From Streptococcus mutans (GTDB lineage Bacteria > Bacillota > Bacilli > Lactobacillales > Streptococcaceae): a DNA stretch of 64,000 bases. The position numbers and the translations under genes are program-made. The notes under the pieces are model-generated. The model was not told where the DNA came from. It worked only from the letters and a program-made list of their open reading frames with translations, and made no database searches. Position 1 is the first letter of the stretch. Each line of letters begins with the position of its first letter. The stretch lies in the NCBI RefSeq assembly GCF_006739205.1, contig NZ_AP019720.1, positions 558,001 to 622,000 of the forward strand, read 5' to 3'. Shown piece by piece: positions 27,029-37,505 of this stretch.

Positions 27029-27889
27029 ATGATTACGTTAAAATCACAGCGTGAAATTGAAGCGATGGATGAGGCAGGTGATTTTCTGGCTAGCATTCAT
27101 ATCGGTTTACGTGATTTGATTAAACCCGGACTTGATATGTGGAAAATTGAAGAATATGTTCGCAGACGTTGTAAGGAAGAGAACTATCTTCCCTTACAAA
27201 TTGGTGTTGATGGGCAGCTTATGGATTACCCCTACGCAACTTGCTGCGGACTCAATGATGAAGTTGCACACGCCTTTCCACGTCATTATATCTTGAAAGA
27301 TGGCGATCTTCTTAAGGTTGATATGGTACTTGGCGGTCCCATTGCTAAAGAAGACCTAGATGTCTCAAAATTGAATTTTGACAATGTGGCTCAAGTCAAA
27401 AAATATACAGATAGTTTTCGTGGCGGTGTGGCTGATTCCTGCTGGGCCTATGCCGTTGGCAATGTTTCTCAAGAAGTAAAGAATCTAATGGCAGTGACCA
27501 AAGAGTGTCTCTATCGTGGAATTGAAAAGGCAGTAGTTGGCAATCGTATTGGTGACATTGGAGCAGCTATTCAAGAATATGCTGAGGCCAACGGTTATGG
27601 TGTCGTCCGTGATTTAGTTGGTCATGGTGTTGGCCCAACCATGCATGAAGAACCCAATGTACCGCATTATGGTAGAGCAGGACGTGGTCTGCGTTTGAAA
27701 GAGGGTATGGTCTTAACTATTGAACCCATGATTAATACCGGCACTTGGGAAATTGATACTGATATGAACACCGGCTGGGCACACAAAACGCTTGATGGCG
27801 GATTATCCTGTCAGTATGAGCATCAATTTGTCATTACAAAAGACGGTCCCCGTATTCTAACGAGTCAGGGTCAAGAAGGGACTTATTAA
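27029..27889 (+). CDS. map: Methionine aminopeptidase, type I
   Basis: 286 residues with AAGGAG before the ATG. Removes the initiator methionine from nascent proteins. Metal ligands are expected in KVDMVLG (Asp), GHGVGPTMHEEPNVPHY (His), TIEPMIN (Glu) and the final QYEHQFVITKDG (Glu); all are present. Compared with E. coli (264 residues) there is an insertion around residues 105-135 (LDVSKLNFDNVAQVKKYTDSF), typical of streptococcal enzymes. Cotranscribed with its neighbours; the YihY gene starts 11 bp on. Confidence 0.96.
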   Translation: MITLKSQREIEAMDEAGDFLASIHIGLRDLIKPGLDMWKIEEYVRRRCKEENYLPLQIGVDGQLMDYPYATCCGLNDEVAHAFPRHYILKDGDLLKVDMVLGGPIAKEDLDVSKLNFDNVAQVKKYTDSFRGGVADSCWAYAVGNVSQEVKNLMAVTKECLYRGIEKAVVGNRIGDIGAAIQEYAEANGYGVVRDLVGHGVGPTMHEEPNVPHYGRAGRGLRLKEGMVLTIEPMINTGTWEIDTDMNTGWAHKTLDGGLSCQYEHQFVITKDGPRILTSQGQEGTY

Positions 27890-27900
27890 TAGGAGCGACA

Positions 27901-28833
27901 GTGAAAAAGATTATCGAAAAATTACAGGCAAGCCAGTTTGTCCAGAATTTCTTAGAATATTATAAAAGTTCTGAAATGGATCTGTCCAGTATAGCAGTGG
28001 CTTACTATTTGATTTTGACCATCTTTCCTTTCTTGATTTTACTGGCTAATTTGTTTCCTTATCTTCATATTGATACTTCGGAACTTTTGTCTTTCATGAA
28101 AAATAATCTACCAGAACAACTTTATGAAAATACTTCTGGTATTGTCAGAGGGATTTTTAATAAGCCCTCTACCAGTCTCTTGTGGTTAGCCATTGTAACA
28201 GGGTTATGGACTATGTCAAAAAGTCTGACCTTTTTACAGAAATCCATGAATAAATCTTATGGTATCCAGAATCACCGTGATTTGATTTTAGGACATATTG
28301 TGGGTATTTTTTCTAGTTTGCTGGTTATTTTCTTTTTGGCTCTTGCTATTATGTTGTCCACCTTCGGTAAAACCGTATTAACCTTTCTTTATCATAATTC
28401 TTTTCTTAATCAAGATTTATATGATATTCTCATGAATTTGACTCAGCCCGTGACAGCAGCCATCTTTTTCGTTGCTTTAGGGGTTCTCTATTATATCTTG
28501 CCTAATGTCAGAATTAAAAAAATTCGCTACATTTTGCCGGGAACCATCTTTACCAGTTTTCTCTTTTTTACCATGACAAGTTTATTTGGTACTTATATTA
28601 ACTATGCTACAGCTAGCATGGAAAATTTACGTGTTTTTGGTTCCGTTACTTTGTTTGTTTTGATGCTGTGGTTTATTGTCTTTGCTAGAATTCTGATTTT
28701 AGGGGCTGTTTTAAATGCCAGTTACCAAAAAAAATATGTCAAAGAATTCAAGCCTCGAAGAGGTAATATTATTACGATTATTCAATCCAGACATCATACT
28801 CTTAACAAAGATGAAAAAAAAGGAGACGATTAA
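27901..28833 (+). CDS. YihY/BrkB-family inner membrane protein
   Basis: 310 residues from a GTG with TAGGAGCG upstream. Six or so hydrophobic segments, the conserved start LSSIAVAYYLILTIFPFLILL, and the family motif ILPNVRIKKIRYILPG near residues 199-214. The family was once thought to be RNase BN or a virulence factor; its true function is unsettled. It ends in a positively charged cytosolic tail (KKDEKKGDD-like). Last gene of the GNAT-CBS-map-YihY unit. Confidence 0.9.
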   Translation: MKKIIEKLQASQFVQNFLEYYKSSEMDLSSIAVAYYLILTIFPFLILLANLFPYLHIDTSELLSFMKNNLPEQLYENTSGIVRGIFNKPSTSLLWLAIVTGLWTMSKSLTFLQKSMNKSYGIQNHRDLILGHIVGIFSSLLVIFFLALAIMLSTFGKTVLTFLYHNSFLNQDLYDILMNLTQPVTAAIFFVALGVLYYILPNVRIKKIRYILPGTIFTSFLFFTMTSLFGTYINYATASMENLRVFGSVTLFVLMLWFIVFARILILGAVLNASYQKKYVKEFKPRRGNIITIIQSRHHTLNKDEKKGDD

Positions 28834-28895
28834 AAGCTATTTCAAACCGAAGATAAACTTCTTGTTGAGGTTTGTCTTTTTCTTTTGTCTAAAAC

Positions 28896-28924
28896 ATGAC
28901 AAAAGTCATATGATGTCATGACAT
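28896..28924 (+). promoter_or_regulatory. Tandem palindromes upstream of the ABC/two-component operon
   Basis: ATGAC-AAAA-GTCAT (28896-28909) is followed by the perfect 12-bp palindrome ATGTCATGACAT (28913-28924). The half-site ATGAC/GTCAT occurs four times, and the two centres are 16 bp apart. A -10-like TAAAAT (28955-28960) lies downstream, before the first gene at 28989. This geometry fits cooperative binding by a dimeric response regulator, plausibly the NarL-type regulator encoded at the end of the operon. Confidence 0.5.
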
Positions 28925-28988
28925 TCTGGGCTGAAATGTCTTGCTGTTTTTCGATAAAATCATATCATAAAGAAAACGAAGAGGGACT

Positions 28989-29186
28989 ATGAAAATTAAA
29001 ATTTCTTATATTGTGTATGTTGTCATCGCAACTATTTTTGCAGGGTTGAGTATTTTTACAGATATTTTTGAAACCTTACACTTTGAGGCTATCTTTTCAC
29101 ACTTGGGACTGATGATTGGCTTGCTGATTGCTGCTTCTGCTTTAATTGGGATAACGAAATCGCTTATTAAAGAATTGACGGATTAG
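28989..29186 (+). CDS. Small two-helix membrane protein A
   Basis: 65 residues with AGAGGGA before the ATG. Two hydrophobic helices (about 5-26 and 38-58) joined by a loop with FETLHFEAIF; short charged ends. First gene of the seven-gene ABC/two-component operon, paired with a similar 64-residue protein 8 bp later. Both have the size and topology of small membrane sensors or accessory subunits. Family not recognised. Confidence 0.75.
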   Translation: MKIKISYIVYVVIATIFAGLSIFTDIFETLHFEAIFSHLGLMIGLLIAASALIGITKSLIKELTD

Positions 29187-29194
29187 GGGGGATC

Positions 29195-29389
29195 ATGAGA
29201 TCATTGAAATTACTGCTCATTTTTATCGTGATTGTAGCTTTTGTTAGTATTTTGGCTTTGATGACTGATTATTTTGCGGGCATCTCACTATGGCATGTTT
29301 ACGCACTCATGGGCATTTGTATGACACTGTTTTATGGAATTTTTCCCTATTTTAAAAAAATCGCAGGGAGGAAAGAAAATGACTTATGA
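29195..29389 (+). CDS. Small two-helix membrane protein B
   Basis: 64 residues; GGGGGGA lies 5-6 nt before the ATG. Hydrophobic helices at about 5-24 and 33-52, basic C-terminus (KKIAGRKEN). Same plan as protein A (helix, DYF/DIF, LWHVYALMGI, helix), suggesting duplication. The last 11 bp overlap the EXLDI gene, so expression is coupled. Confidence 0.72.
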   Translation: MRSLKLLLIFIVIVAFVSILALMTDYFAGISLWHVYALMGICMTLFYGIFPYFKKIAGRKENDL

Positions 29390-29744
29390 AGAAATCAAAC
29401 TCAGTTTTTTGAAAGGCGGCATTCGTTCTTACAAAGTCTTTCAAGGGCATAAACTCTACTCTCATACTGTCACATCTGAGAACAATCAGAGGCTGATTTC
29501 GAAAAGGGTTTACTTAACAAAAAAGAGGCATTACGTCTACTATGAGCGGACAGATATTAATTGGAATTACTGGGATAAAGGCAAAGAAGACTCAAGTTTT
29601 GATCCCAATCAGGTTGAGGAAAATAATGTTTTTGAAGTTGCGGATGATTTGAAAACTTTTGCGAAATACTTGGGCAAAGACATTGTTGAGAAACTAGCTG
29701 ATAAAGTTCAGCATGGCGAGATTGTCGAGTATTTGGATATTTAA
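29379..29744 (+). CDS. EXLDI-family protein
   Basis: 121 residues from the ATG with GGGAGGAAAG upstream; a longer in-frame start lies inside the previous gene. The C-terminus is EYLDI, fitting the EXLDI family, named for an invariant terminal motif. The body is soluble: LSFLKGGIRSYKVFQGHKLYSH, a central basic HYVYYERTDINWNYW and an acidic segment. Function is unknown. Its place between small membrane proteins and an ABC transporter/two-component system suggests a role in that envelope-sensing module. Confidence 0.78.
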   Translation: MTYEEIKLSFLKGGIRSYKVFQGHKLYSHTVTSENNQRLISKRVYLTKKRHYVYYERTDINWNYWDKGKEDSSFDPNQVEENNVFEVADDLKTFAKYLGKDIVEKLADKVQHGEIVEYLDI

Positions 29745-29780
29745 GATCAAACTGGAAAACATCATATGGAGGAGCATAAT

Positions 29781-30662
29781 ATGGCGAACACTGTTATAAG
29801 CGTTTCAAATTTATCCAAACAATTTAAGGCGAAAAAAGTTTTGAGGGACATTTCTTTTGAGGTTAATGAGGGCGACTGTATAGCGCTGATTGGACCAAAT
29901 GGTGCAGGGAAGACAACCCTTATGTCTTGTATGTTAGGAGACATAAAGACTAGTTCAGGTCAAGTGCTTTTTAAAGGACAAAAAAATAAGCCCAAAGCTC
30001 AGGTAGCAGTTCTCCTACAGGAAAATACAATCCCTTCTGTCTTAAAAGTTAAGGAATTGATTGTATTCTTTAGGGAAATTGCAGATGATTCATTGACTGA
30101 AGAAGAAATTAGGCAATTATTGCAGTTTTCAGATCAGCAGTATGAGCAACTGGCTGGGAAATTATCTGGCGGTCAGCGTCGTCTCTTGGCTTTTATCCTT
30201 TGTCTGATTGGAAAACCTAAGGTTCTCTTTTTAGACGAGCCAACGGCAGGTATGGATACTTCCACACGGCAACGTTTCTGGGAGATTGTTCATGATTTGA
30301 AAGAAAATGGAACGACCATTCTCTATTCGTCTCATTATATTGAAGAAGTGGAGCATACAGCGGATCGCATTTTGGTCTTGCACCAAGGACAACTGATTCG
30401 GGATACGACCCCATTTGCCATGCGCAGTGAGGATAAAGAAAAACAAGTAACCTTATCTATTACTTATGCTCAGCTAGTTCATAGTCTTGATAAGGTCTAC
30501 GACATAGAAGAAAAACAGGATACGGTAACCTTTATGACCAAGGATTTGGAACAAATATGGTCTATATTGCAGAAACAAGGTTGCAGTATTTCAGAGATTG
30601 AGATTCAAAATAAGACTCTATTAAATACCCTGTTTGATTCGACAAAAGGAGAAGAAGCATGA
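29781..30662 (+). CDS. ABC transporter ATPase, drug/bacteriocin-efflux type (YvfR/LnrL-like)
   Basis: 293 residues from the ATG 7 nt after GGAGGAG. Walker A GPNGAGKTT (about 35-43), signature LSGGQRRLLAF, Walker B VLFLDEPTAGMD, switch His in SSHYIEEVEHTADR. A C-terminal region of about 80 residues follows the nucleotide-binding domain, as in CcmA-type export ATPases. With the next gene it forms an exporter. In Bacillus subtilis the same gene set (ATPase, permease, kinase, regulator) is YvfRS-YvfTU and the LnrJK-LnrLMN linearmycin system. The 3' end overlaps the permease by 4 bp. Confidence 0.92.
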   Translation: MANTVISVSNLSKQFKAKKVLRDISFEVNEGDCIALIGPNGAGKTTLMSCMLGDIKTSSGQVLFKGQKNKPKAQVAVLLQENTIPSVLKVKELIVFFREIADDSLTEEEIRQLLQFSDQQYEQLAGKLSGGQRRLLAFILCLIGKPKVLFLDEPTAGMDTSTRQRFWEIVHDLKENGTTILYSSHYIEEVEHTADRILVLHQGQLIRDTTPFAMRSEDKEKQVTLSITYAQLVHSLDKVYDIEEKQDTVTFMTKDLEQIWSILQKQGCSISEIEIQNKTLLNTLFDSTKGEEA

Positions 30663-31396
30663 AAGCATTATTAAAAGTTGAGTGGATTAAGACCTGGAGG
30701 ACTTGGCCCATGTTCATCATGGCGGTTGGGATGCCAGTTGGTTTCTTTCTTATTTATTCAGGAATGAAGATGTATGACACAACACAAGGGCAGACAGATT
30801 TTATCAGATCATTTATGATTACTATGACCGCCTTTTCTATGTCGAGTTTTGGAATCTTTTCTTTCCCTTATATGCTTAAGGAAGACCAAACTAATCATTG
30901 GTTAAGCTATCTCGAACATTCTAGGATTTCCATTTATAAATATTATCTGTCAAAAATTTTTCGAGTTTTGCTGAATTTTTTAGTTTCTATTATTGTGACT
31001 TTTATGATTGGTGCTTTTGTTAGGCATGTGGAAATGACACCGATTCGCTGGATAGGAACAAGTTTACTGTTATTAATGGCTAGCTTAGTCTTTCTAGCTT
31101 TAGGGCTTTTGATTGAACGGATTAAATCCGAACAAATCATGTCTATTGTAGGGAATATTGCTTTTTTGGGTTTAGCCATTCTAGGGGGCTCTTGGATGCC
31201 TATTACTATGTTTCCAGACTGGGTACAGTCTATCTCTAAAGTTTCTCCCATTTATCACGTTAACCAATTAGCGGTCAATTTTGCTCAAAAAGGTCAGCTG
31301 ACATGGAATTCCTTGTTTATTACACTGGCTTATGCCATAATAGTAGCAGGGCTTGCCCTATTCATTAAACAAAAACAAGAGGTTGAAAGTGTTTAG
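30659..31396 (+). CDS. ABC-2 type permease (YvfS-like)
   Basis: 245 residues with six hydrophobic helices and the ABC-2 pattern LGGSWMPITMFPDWVQSISKVSPIYHVNQLA near the C-terminus. Start overlaps the ATPase stop (ATGA). Only one permease gene is present, so the exporter would be a homodimeric membrane part plus the ATPase. The 3' end overlaps the kinase start by 8 bp. Confidence 0.9.
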   Translation: MKALLKVEWIKTWRTWPMFIMAVGMPVGFFLIYSGMKMYDTTQGQTDFIRSFMITMTAFSMSSFGIFSFPYMLKEDQTNHWLSYLEHSRISIYKYYLSKIFRVLLNFLVSIIVTFMIGAFVRHVEMTPIRWIGTSLLLLMASLVFLALGLLIERIKSEQIMSIVGNIAFLGLAILGGSWMPITMFPDWVQSISKVSPIYHVNQLAVNFAQKGQLTWNSLFITLAYAIIVAGLALFIKQKQEVESV

Positions 31397-32498
31397 ACGA
31401 CATCAAAAGAATGACTTGCCTTATTATATAGGGCTAGTCTTTCTCGCTTTTCCCATTTTAGGTACTGCGGCAAACTATTATCCTATGTGGACTTTAATTT
31501 TAACCGCTGGTTTTACAGCTGCCTATCTGCTTTTAGTTCGGCTGAAGGCCAGCTATCATAGGGTAATTGCGGTCTTATGGTTTTACACACTGGCTTACAT
31601 TGCTTTTATGACTCTAGCTTATGAAGGGGCTATGATGTGGTTTCTTTTTTATCATGTCAATCTATTGGTTTGGCGGTTTGGAGACAGCTATCGGTCTTAC
31701 CGCTTTTTATCCTTTTCTCTGGTCACTTTTTTTCTGGGGATTAATGGCATTATTTATGGGATTGTTCATAGGAACAGTATTGCTGTCTTTTTGATGTCCA
31801 TCACACTTCCAATTTTTGTATTTGGCATGTACTATTTCCAAAATCATTTACGTTTGCAAGAAAAAATGGAAGCAGAGATTGTTGAGCAAAACCGCACCAT
31901 CAATATCCTATCTGCTGAAAATGAGCGCAATCGGATCGGCCGTGATTTACATGACACATTGGGGCATACCTTTGCCATGATGAGTCTCAAGACGGAGCTG
32001 GCGCTTAAGCAAATGAAAAAGGGTCGGTACGAAGCCGTGCAAAAGCAACTAGAAGAGCTCAATCAAATCAGTCATGATTCCATGCATGAGGTGCGCGAAC
32101 TTGTCAATCATCTCAAATATCGGACAGTGTCGGAGGAGCTGACTGAAATGGAGCGTCTCTTTGGTTTATCTGATATCAGTCTATCTGTTGACAATCAGTT
32201 GGACTTGGACAGCTTATCCCCTGTTACTCAGTCTACTATGACCATGGTTCTGCGGGAGCTGGCTAATAATGTCATCAAGCACAGTCAGGCTGATGACTGT
32301 CAGATTACGATCAAACGTGGGGAGGAGGGGATTGAAGTAACTGTTGAGGATAATGGTGTTGGATTTGATGAGCTGACAGGTCAGGAATTGCACTCTATTC
32401 GTGAACGGCTTGGTCTGGTCAATGGAGAAGTTGAAGTTACCTCTTCCAACAATCCGACAGTCGTCACTATTTACCTAAATGAAGGAGGACGTCAATGA
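31389..32498 (+). CDS. Sensor histidine kinase, HisKA_3 (NarX/DesK) family
   Basis: 369 residues from a GTG 6 nt after AAGAGG; a TTG two codons earlier abuts that site. Five to six transmembrane helices with little extracellular loop (about 10-155), a coiled linker ([15 protein letters not shown]), then [18 protein letters not shown] with the phosphorylated His188, and an HATPase domain ([20 protein letters not shown]). Intramembrane-sensing kinases of this kind usually respond to membrane-active compounds or through a partner transporter. Overlaps the regulator gene by 4 bp. Confidence 0.92.
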   Translation: MFRRHQKNDLPYYIGLVFLAFPILGTAANYYPMWTLILTAGFTAAYLLLVRLKASYHRVIAVLWFYTLAYIAFMTLAYEGAMMWFLFYHVNLLVWRFGDSYRSYRFLSFSLVTFFLGINGIIYGIVHRNSIAVFLMSITLPIFVFGMYYFQNHLRLQEKMEAEIVEQNRTINILSAENERNRIGRDLHDTLGHTFAMMSLKTELALKQMKKGRYEAVQKQLEELNQISHDSMHEVRELVNHLKYRTVSEELTEMERLFGLSDISLSVDNQLDLDSLSPVTQSTMTMVLRELANNVIKHSQADDCQITIKRGEEGIEVTVEDNGVGFDELTGQELHSIRERLGLVNGEVEVTSSNNPTVVTIYLNEGGRQ

Positions 32499-33091
32499 AA
32501 TTACTAGTTGCTGAAGATCAATCCATGCTGCGAGATGCGCTCTGCCAATTACTGCTTATGGAAGATGATGTTGAAGAGATTTATCAGGCAGCTGATGGTC
32601 AAGAGGCAATTGAGCTACTTGGTAAGCAAACAGTTGATGTTGCTATTTTAGATATTGAAATGCCAATCAAAACAGGTTTGGATGTTTTAGAGTGGATTCG
32701 TCAGCACCAAGATACTAAGGTCATTATTGTGACAACGTTCAAACGTTCTGGTTATTTCAAACGCGCTTTAGCAGCCCATGTTGATGCTTATGTACTTAAG
32801 GATCGCTCTGCCAGTGAATTAATGGCAACCATTTATACTGTCCTTTCAGGTCAGCGGGAGTACTCACCAGAGTTAGTTGAAGAGGTAACCTTTGACAGCA
32901 ATCCGCTTAGTGAACGGGAACAAGAAGTTTTACAATTGGTTGCTAAAGGAGCCTCCAATCAAACAATAGCAGAGCAGCTCTTTTTGTCCAATGGAACTAT
33001 CCGCAACTATATGACAGCTATTTTTAACAAGCTTAACGCCAACAATCGAACAGATGCAGTCCGTATTGCGCGTGAGAATGGTTGGTTCTAA
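32495..33091 (+). CDS. NarL/LuxR-family response regulator
   Basis: 198 residues: receiver domain with Asp53 in AILDIEMP, the Thr in VTTFKR and Lys in YVLKDRS, then a LuxR-type HTH ([36 protein letters not shown]). Cognate of the kinase. The tandem ATGAC/GTCAT palindromes before the first operon gene are a candidate autoregulatory target. A terminator follows the stop. Confidence 0.93.
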   Translation: MKLLVAEDQSMLRDALCQLLLMEDDVEEIYQAADGQEAIELLGKQTVDVAILDIEMPIKTGLDVLEWIRQHQDTKVIIVTTFKRSGYFKRALAAHVDAYVLKDRSASELMATIYTVLSGQREYSPELVEEVTFDSNPLSEREQEVLQLVAKGASNQTIAEQLFLSNGTIRNYMTAIFNKLNANNRTDAVRIARENGWF

Positions 33092-33101
33092 CTGCAGAAG
33101 A

Positions 33102-33140
33102 AAAAAATTCAGTACCTGTTTTGCAGAACTGAATTTTTTA
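33102..33140. terminator. Terminator after the response regulator; also faces GtrA
   Basis: Arms AAAAAATTCAGT (33102-33113) and ACTGAATTTTTT (33128-33139), loop of 14 nt. Symmetrical A/T ends allow use from both directions, although GtrA ends 34 bp to the right. Confidence 0.8.
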
Positions 33141-33173
33141 ACAAAAGGAATGATTGGTTGTAGGGAGCCCTGA

Positions 33174-33632
33174 TTAGCTCTCTTTTTTATTTTTAAAAAT
33201 AAAGAATTTACTGATGATATAATTGGTTGCCATAATCAAAAACTGTGAAATAATGGTTTCAATAAAATTAATCATATCATGATTGTTTCTGACAAAACGG
33301 CCGATAATACCCGGAAACTTGTCAACAAGTAAAAAGGCCAGCAGCAAATCAAGTGCTAAGGTTGATAGACGGGCGATGAAAAATTGAATAAAACGTTTCA
33401 GCCAGCCTTGACGTTTTTGGTTAAAAACAAAATAATCATTGGTAAAGAAGGCAAAGGTAATAGAAGTGACATTAGCAATGACTGCTGAAAGAGTAGCTTC
33501 TTTAGTAATGAAAAAGAGCGGCGTCCGTGTTAGAAAATAGACAAAGGTAGTCAGAATGCCGAAAAAAATATATTTGGAAGTTTCATGGGTAATAATCTTT
33601 TTTAGGGTTTCATTGCGTAGTAATCTTTTCAT
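33174..33632 (-). CDS. GtrA-family membrane protein
   Basis: 152 residues, four transmembrane helices. Motifs of the family: YIFFGILTTFVYFLTRT at the start and a TSITFAFFTNDYFVFN segment. GtrA proteins are thought to help move lipid-linked sugars across the membrane. Its promoter has an extended -10 that ends 7 nt before the ATG, and there is no Shine-Dalgarno, so the mRNA is probably leaderless. Divergent from queT with only about 20 bp between -10 boxes. Confidence 0.88.
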   Translation of the reverse strand: MKRLLRNETLKKIITHETSKYIFFGILTTFVYFLTRTPLFFITKEATLSAVIANVTSITFAFFTNDYFVFNQKRQGWLKRFIQFFIARLSTLALDLLLAFLLVDKFPGIIGRFVRNNHDMINFIETIISQFLIMATNYIISKFFIFKNKKES

Positions 33633-33638
33633 AAGATT

Positions 33639-33647
33639 ACTATATCA
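33639..33647 (-). promoter_or_regulatory. GtrA promoter, leaderless arrangement
   Basis: Minus strand TGATATAGT (33647-33639). The last base of the -10 is 7 nt before the A of the ATG at 33632. The sequence is AT-rich with no ribosome binding site. Confidence 0.6.
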
Positions 33648-33662
33648 AAAAAATTGAAAATA

Positions 33663-33671
33663 TGCTATACT
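33663..33671 (+). promoter_or_regulatory. queT promoter (extended -10)
   Basis: TGCTATACT at 33663-33671. Transcription should start near 33678, about 14 nt before the riboswitch. Confidence 0.6.
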
Positions 33672-33691
33672 GGATAAGTTGTCTGACAACC

Positions 33692-33750
33692 CTTGGTGCT
33701 TATTTCCCTTTCACCAAGCATATTACAAACGGTAGATCCGTTAAAGGAGA
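33692..33750 (+). promoter_or_regulatory. preQ1-II riboswitch
   Basis: CTTGGTGCTTA, then TTTCACCAAGCATATTACA, the ACGG..CCGT hairpin and AAAGGAGAAA match the Streptococcaceae preQ1-II (COG4708 RNA) consensus closely. The GGTG/CACC helix and an H-type pseudoknot take in the ribosome binding site of queT, which begins 5 nt later. Binding of prequeuosine-1 hides the Shine-Dalgarno and shuts off translation. Class and target both agree with the published association. Confidence 0.93.
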
Positions 33751-33754
33751 AACA

Positions 33755-34267
33755 ATGAAACAACTAACTGTTCGTGATTTAGCCCATATCGCCATTGTGG
33801 CGGCCTTATATGTCGCCTTGACTGCGACTCCGCCGTTAAATGCCATCTCTTATGGTGGTATACAATTTCGGCTTTCAGAAATGCTTAATTTTTTAGCTTT
33901 CTATAATCCTAAATACATCATTGCTGTTACTCTAGGCTGTATGATTGCCAATACTTTTGGGACTATTGGTCTTCTTGATGTCTTTGTCGGCGGTGGTTCA
34001 ACCTTAGTTTTTGTAACATTAGGCCTGATCCTTTTTTCTAAGTATAAAAAGGAATACATTTTTAATGGCCTCTTTAATAAGGCCTTCTTTTACTTTTCTG
34101 TGTTTTACGCTATATTTATGGTAACGATAGCAGCGGAAATTTCTCTTGTTCTCCAAACGCCATTTTTACTGACTTGGATAACTGTAGCAGTAGGAGAATT
34201 GATTTCCTCTCTTTTTGGAGCTCTTGTGATTGATAAATTGGCCCAATATATAGATTTTACAAGATAA
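33755..34267 (+). CDS. queT: QueT-type queuosine-precursor transporter
   Basis: 170 residues from the ATG 5 nt after AAAGGAGA; an in-frame start 31 codons upstream would run through the riboswitch and is rejected. About five membrane helices, with the conserved start LTVRDLAHIAIVAALYVALT and GGIQFRLSEMLNFLAFYNPKY. QueT (DUF988, COG4708) is the predicted substrate-binding component of an ECF-type importer for preQ0/preQ1 or queuosine. The riboswitch upstream supports this. Ends in a UUCG-capped terminator. Confidence 0.93.
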   Translation: MKQLTVRDLAHIAIVAALYVALTATPPLNAISYGGIQFRLSEMLNFLAFYNPKYIIAVTLGCMIANTFGTIGLLDVFVGGGSTLVFVTLGLILFSKYKKEYIFNGLFNKAFFYFSVFYAIFMVTIAAEISLVLQTPFLLTWITVAVGELISSLFGALVIDKLAQYIDFTR

Positions 34268-34291
34268 TCTTCTTCGGAAGATTATTTTTTT
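34264..34291 (+). terminator. Terminator after queT with UUCG tetraloop
   Basis: Perfect 9-bp arms ATAATCTTC and GAAGATTAT closed by TTCG, then a run of T. It overlaps the queT stop codon. Confidence 0.9.
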
Positions 34292-34455
34292 ATGAGACAA
34301 TAAAGATTTTGCCTATAACCGATTTGAAAAAATCAGCTCTTAATAATCATTCTAATAAACGTGAAAGTTGCTTTTCTTTCTTTACACTGCTTTTAATTCT
34401 TTAAAATAAAGCTTTCCCTTTTCTTTTATAATTAAAAATTAGTTAAAGCTAGTGA

Positions 34456-36435
<1,980 letters not shown>

Positions 36436-36447
36436 TAGGAGAGAGAA

Positions 36448-37491
36448 ATGGTAAGAAAACAAAAACGTGCACGTTTAATTTACAATCCAACTTCAGGTCA
36501 AGAAATCATGAAGAAAAATGTAGCAGAAGTTTTAGATATCTTAGAGAGCTTTGGCTACGAAACGAGTGCCTTTCAGACCACGCCCAGAGCAGATTCTGCT
36601 AAAAATGAAGCTGCACGTGCCAGTCAAGCAGGGTTTGATTTAGTCATTGCTGCCGGAGGTGATGGCACTATCAATGAGGTTGTCAGCGGGATTGCACCTC
36701 TGAAAAGACGTCCTAAAGTGGCTATTATTCCAACGGGGACGACCAATGATTTTGCTCGTGCTCTTAAAATCCCCCGTGGCAATCCTGTTGAAGCAACTAA
36801 GCTCATTGGTAAAAACCAGACCATTCATATGGATATTGGTAGGGCTTATAATGACAAATATTTCATTAATATTGCCGCAGCAGGCAGTTTGACAGAATTG
36901 ACCTATAGTGTGCCTAGCCAGCTAAAGACAATGTTTGGTTATCTCGCCTACTTAGTCAAGGGGGCGGAGCTCTTACCACGTGTTCGAAATGTCCCTGTCA
37001 AGGTCTTTTATGATCATGGCGTTTTTGAAGGTGAAGCTTCCATGATTTTTGTAGCTTTAACCAATTCTGTTGGAGGCTTTGAAACGATTGCTCCAGATGC
37101 TAAGTTGGATGATGGTAAGTTTACGCTCATCTTAGTTAAAACGGCTAATCTTTTTGAATTAACAGATCTTATTCGTCTTGTTTTGACAGGTGGGCGGCAT
37201 ATTAATCACAAAAAGATCGAGTATATTAAAACCAGTTACCTTAAAATTATTCCTCAAGGGAATCCTCCTAAGCGGATGATGATTAACCTTGATGGAGAGT
37301 ACGGCGGTGATGCACCGATTGAATTGCGCAATTTAAAAAATCATATTGAATTCTTTGCTAATACAGATGAAATTTCAGATGATGCGATTACTCTTGATAC
37401 AGAAGAACTGGTGCTAGAAGCAATTGCCCAGAAATTTGCGAGAGAAGCAGAAAGTCTGGATGAGATGGATAAAACAAAAGAGCAAGATTAG
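36448..37491 (+). CDS. Diacylglycerol kinase-type lipid kinase (DgkB-like)
   Basis: 347 residues, ATG after TAGGAGAGAG. DAGK catalytic domain: ARLIYNPTSGQE at the start, GGDGTINEVVSG with nucleotide-binding glycines and IPTGTTNDFARAL. The C-terminal half (LDDGKFTLILVKTAN) completes the fold. It phosphorylates diacylglycerol released by lipoteichoic acid synthesis, returning it to phospholipid synthesis. Twelve bp after ligA and 14 bp before the pullulanase gene, in the same direction. The C-terminus is acidic. Confidence 0.92.
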   Translation: MVRKQKRARLIYNPTSGQEIMKKNVAEVLDILESFGYETSAFQTTPRADSAKNEAARASQAGFDLVIAAGGDGTINEVVSGIAPLKRRPKVAIIPTGTTNDFARALKIPRGNPVEATKLIGKNQTIHMDIGRAYNDKYFINIAAAGSLTELTYSVPSQLKTMFGYLAYLVKGAELLPRVRNVPVKVFYDHGVFEGEASMIFVALTNSVGGFETIAPDAKLDDGKFTLILVKTANLFELTDLIRLVLTGGRHINHKKIEYIKTSYLKIIPQGNPPKRMMINLDGEYGGDAPIELRNLKNHIEFFANTDEISDDAITLDTEELVLEAIAQKFAREAESLDEMDKTKEQD

Positions 37492-37505
37492 TTAGGTAAA
37501 AAGAC

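Noticed and set aside
29334..29378. N-terminal extension of the EXLDI protein
   Set aside because: It overlaps the previous gene and lacks its own site; GGGAGG precedes the ATG at 29379.
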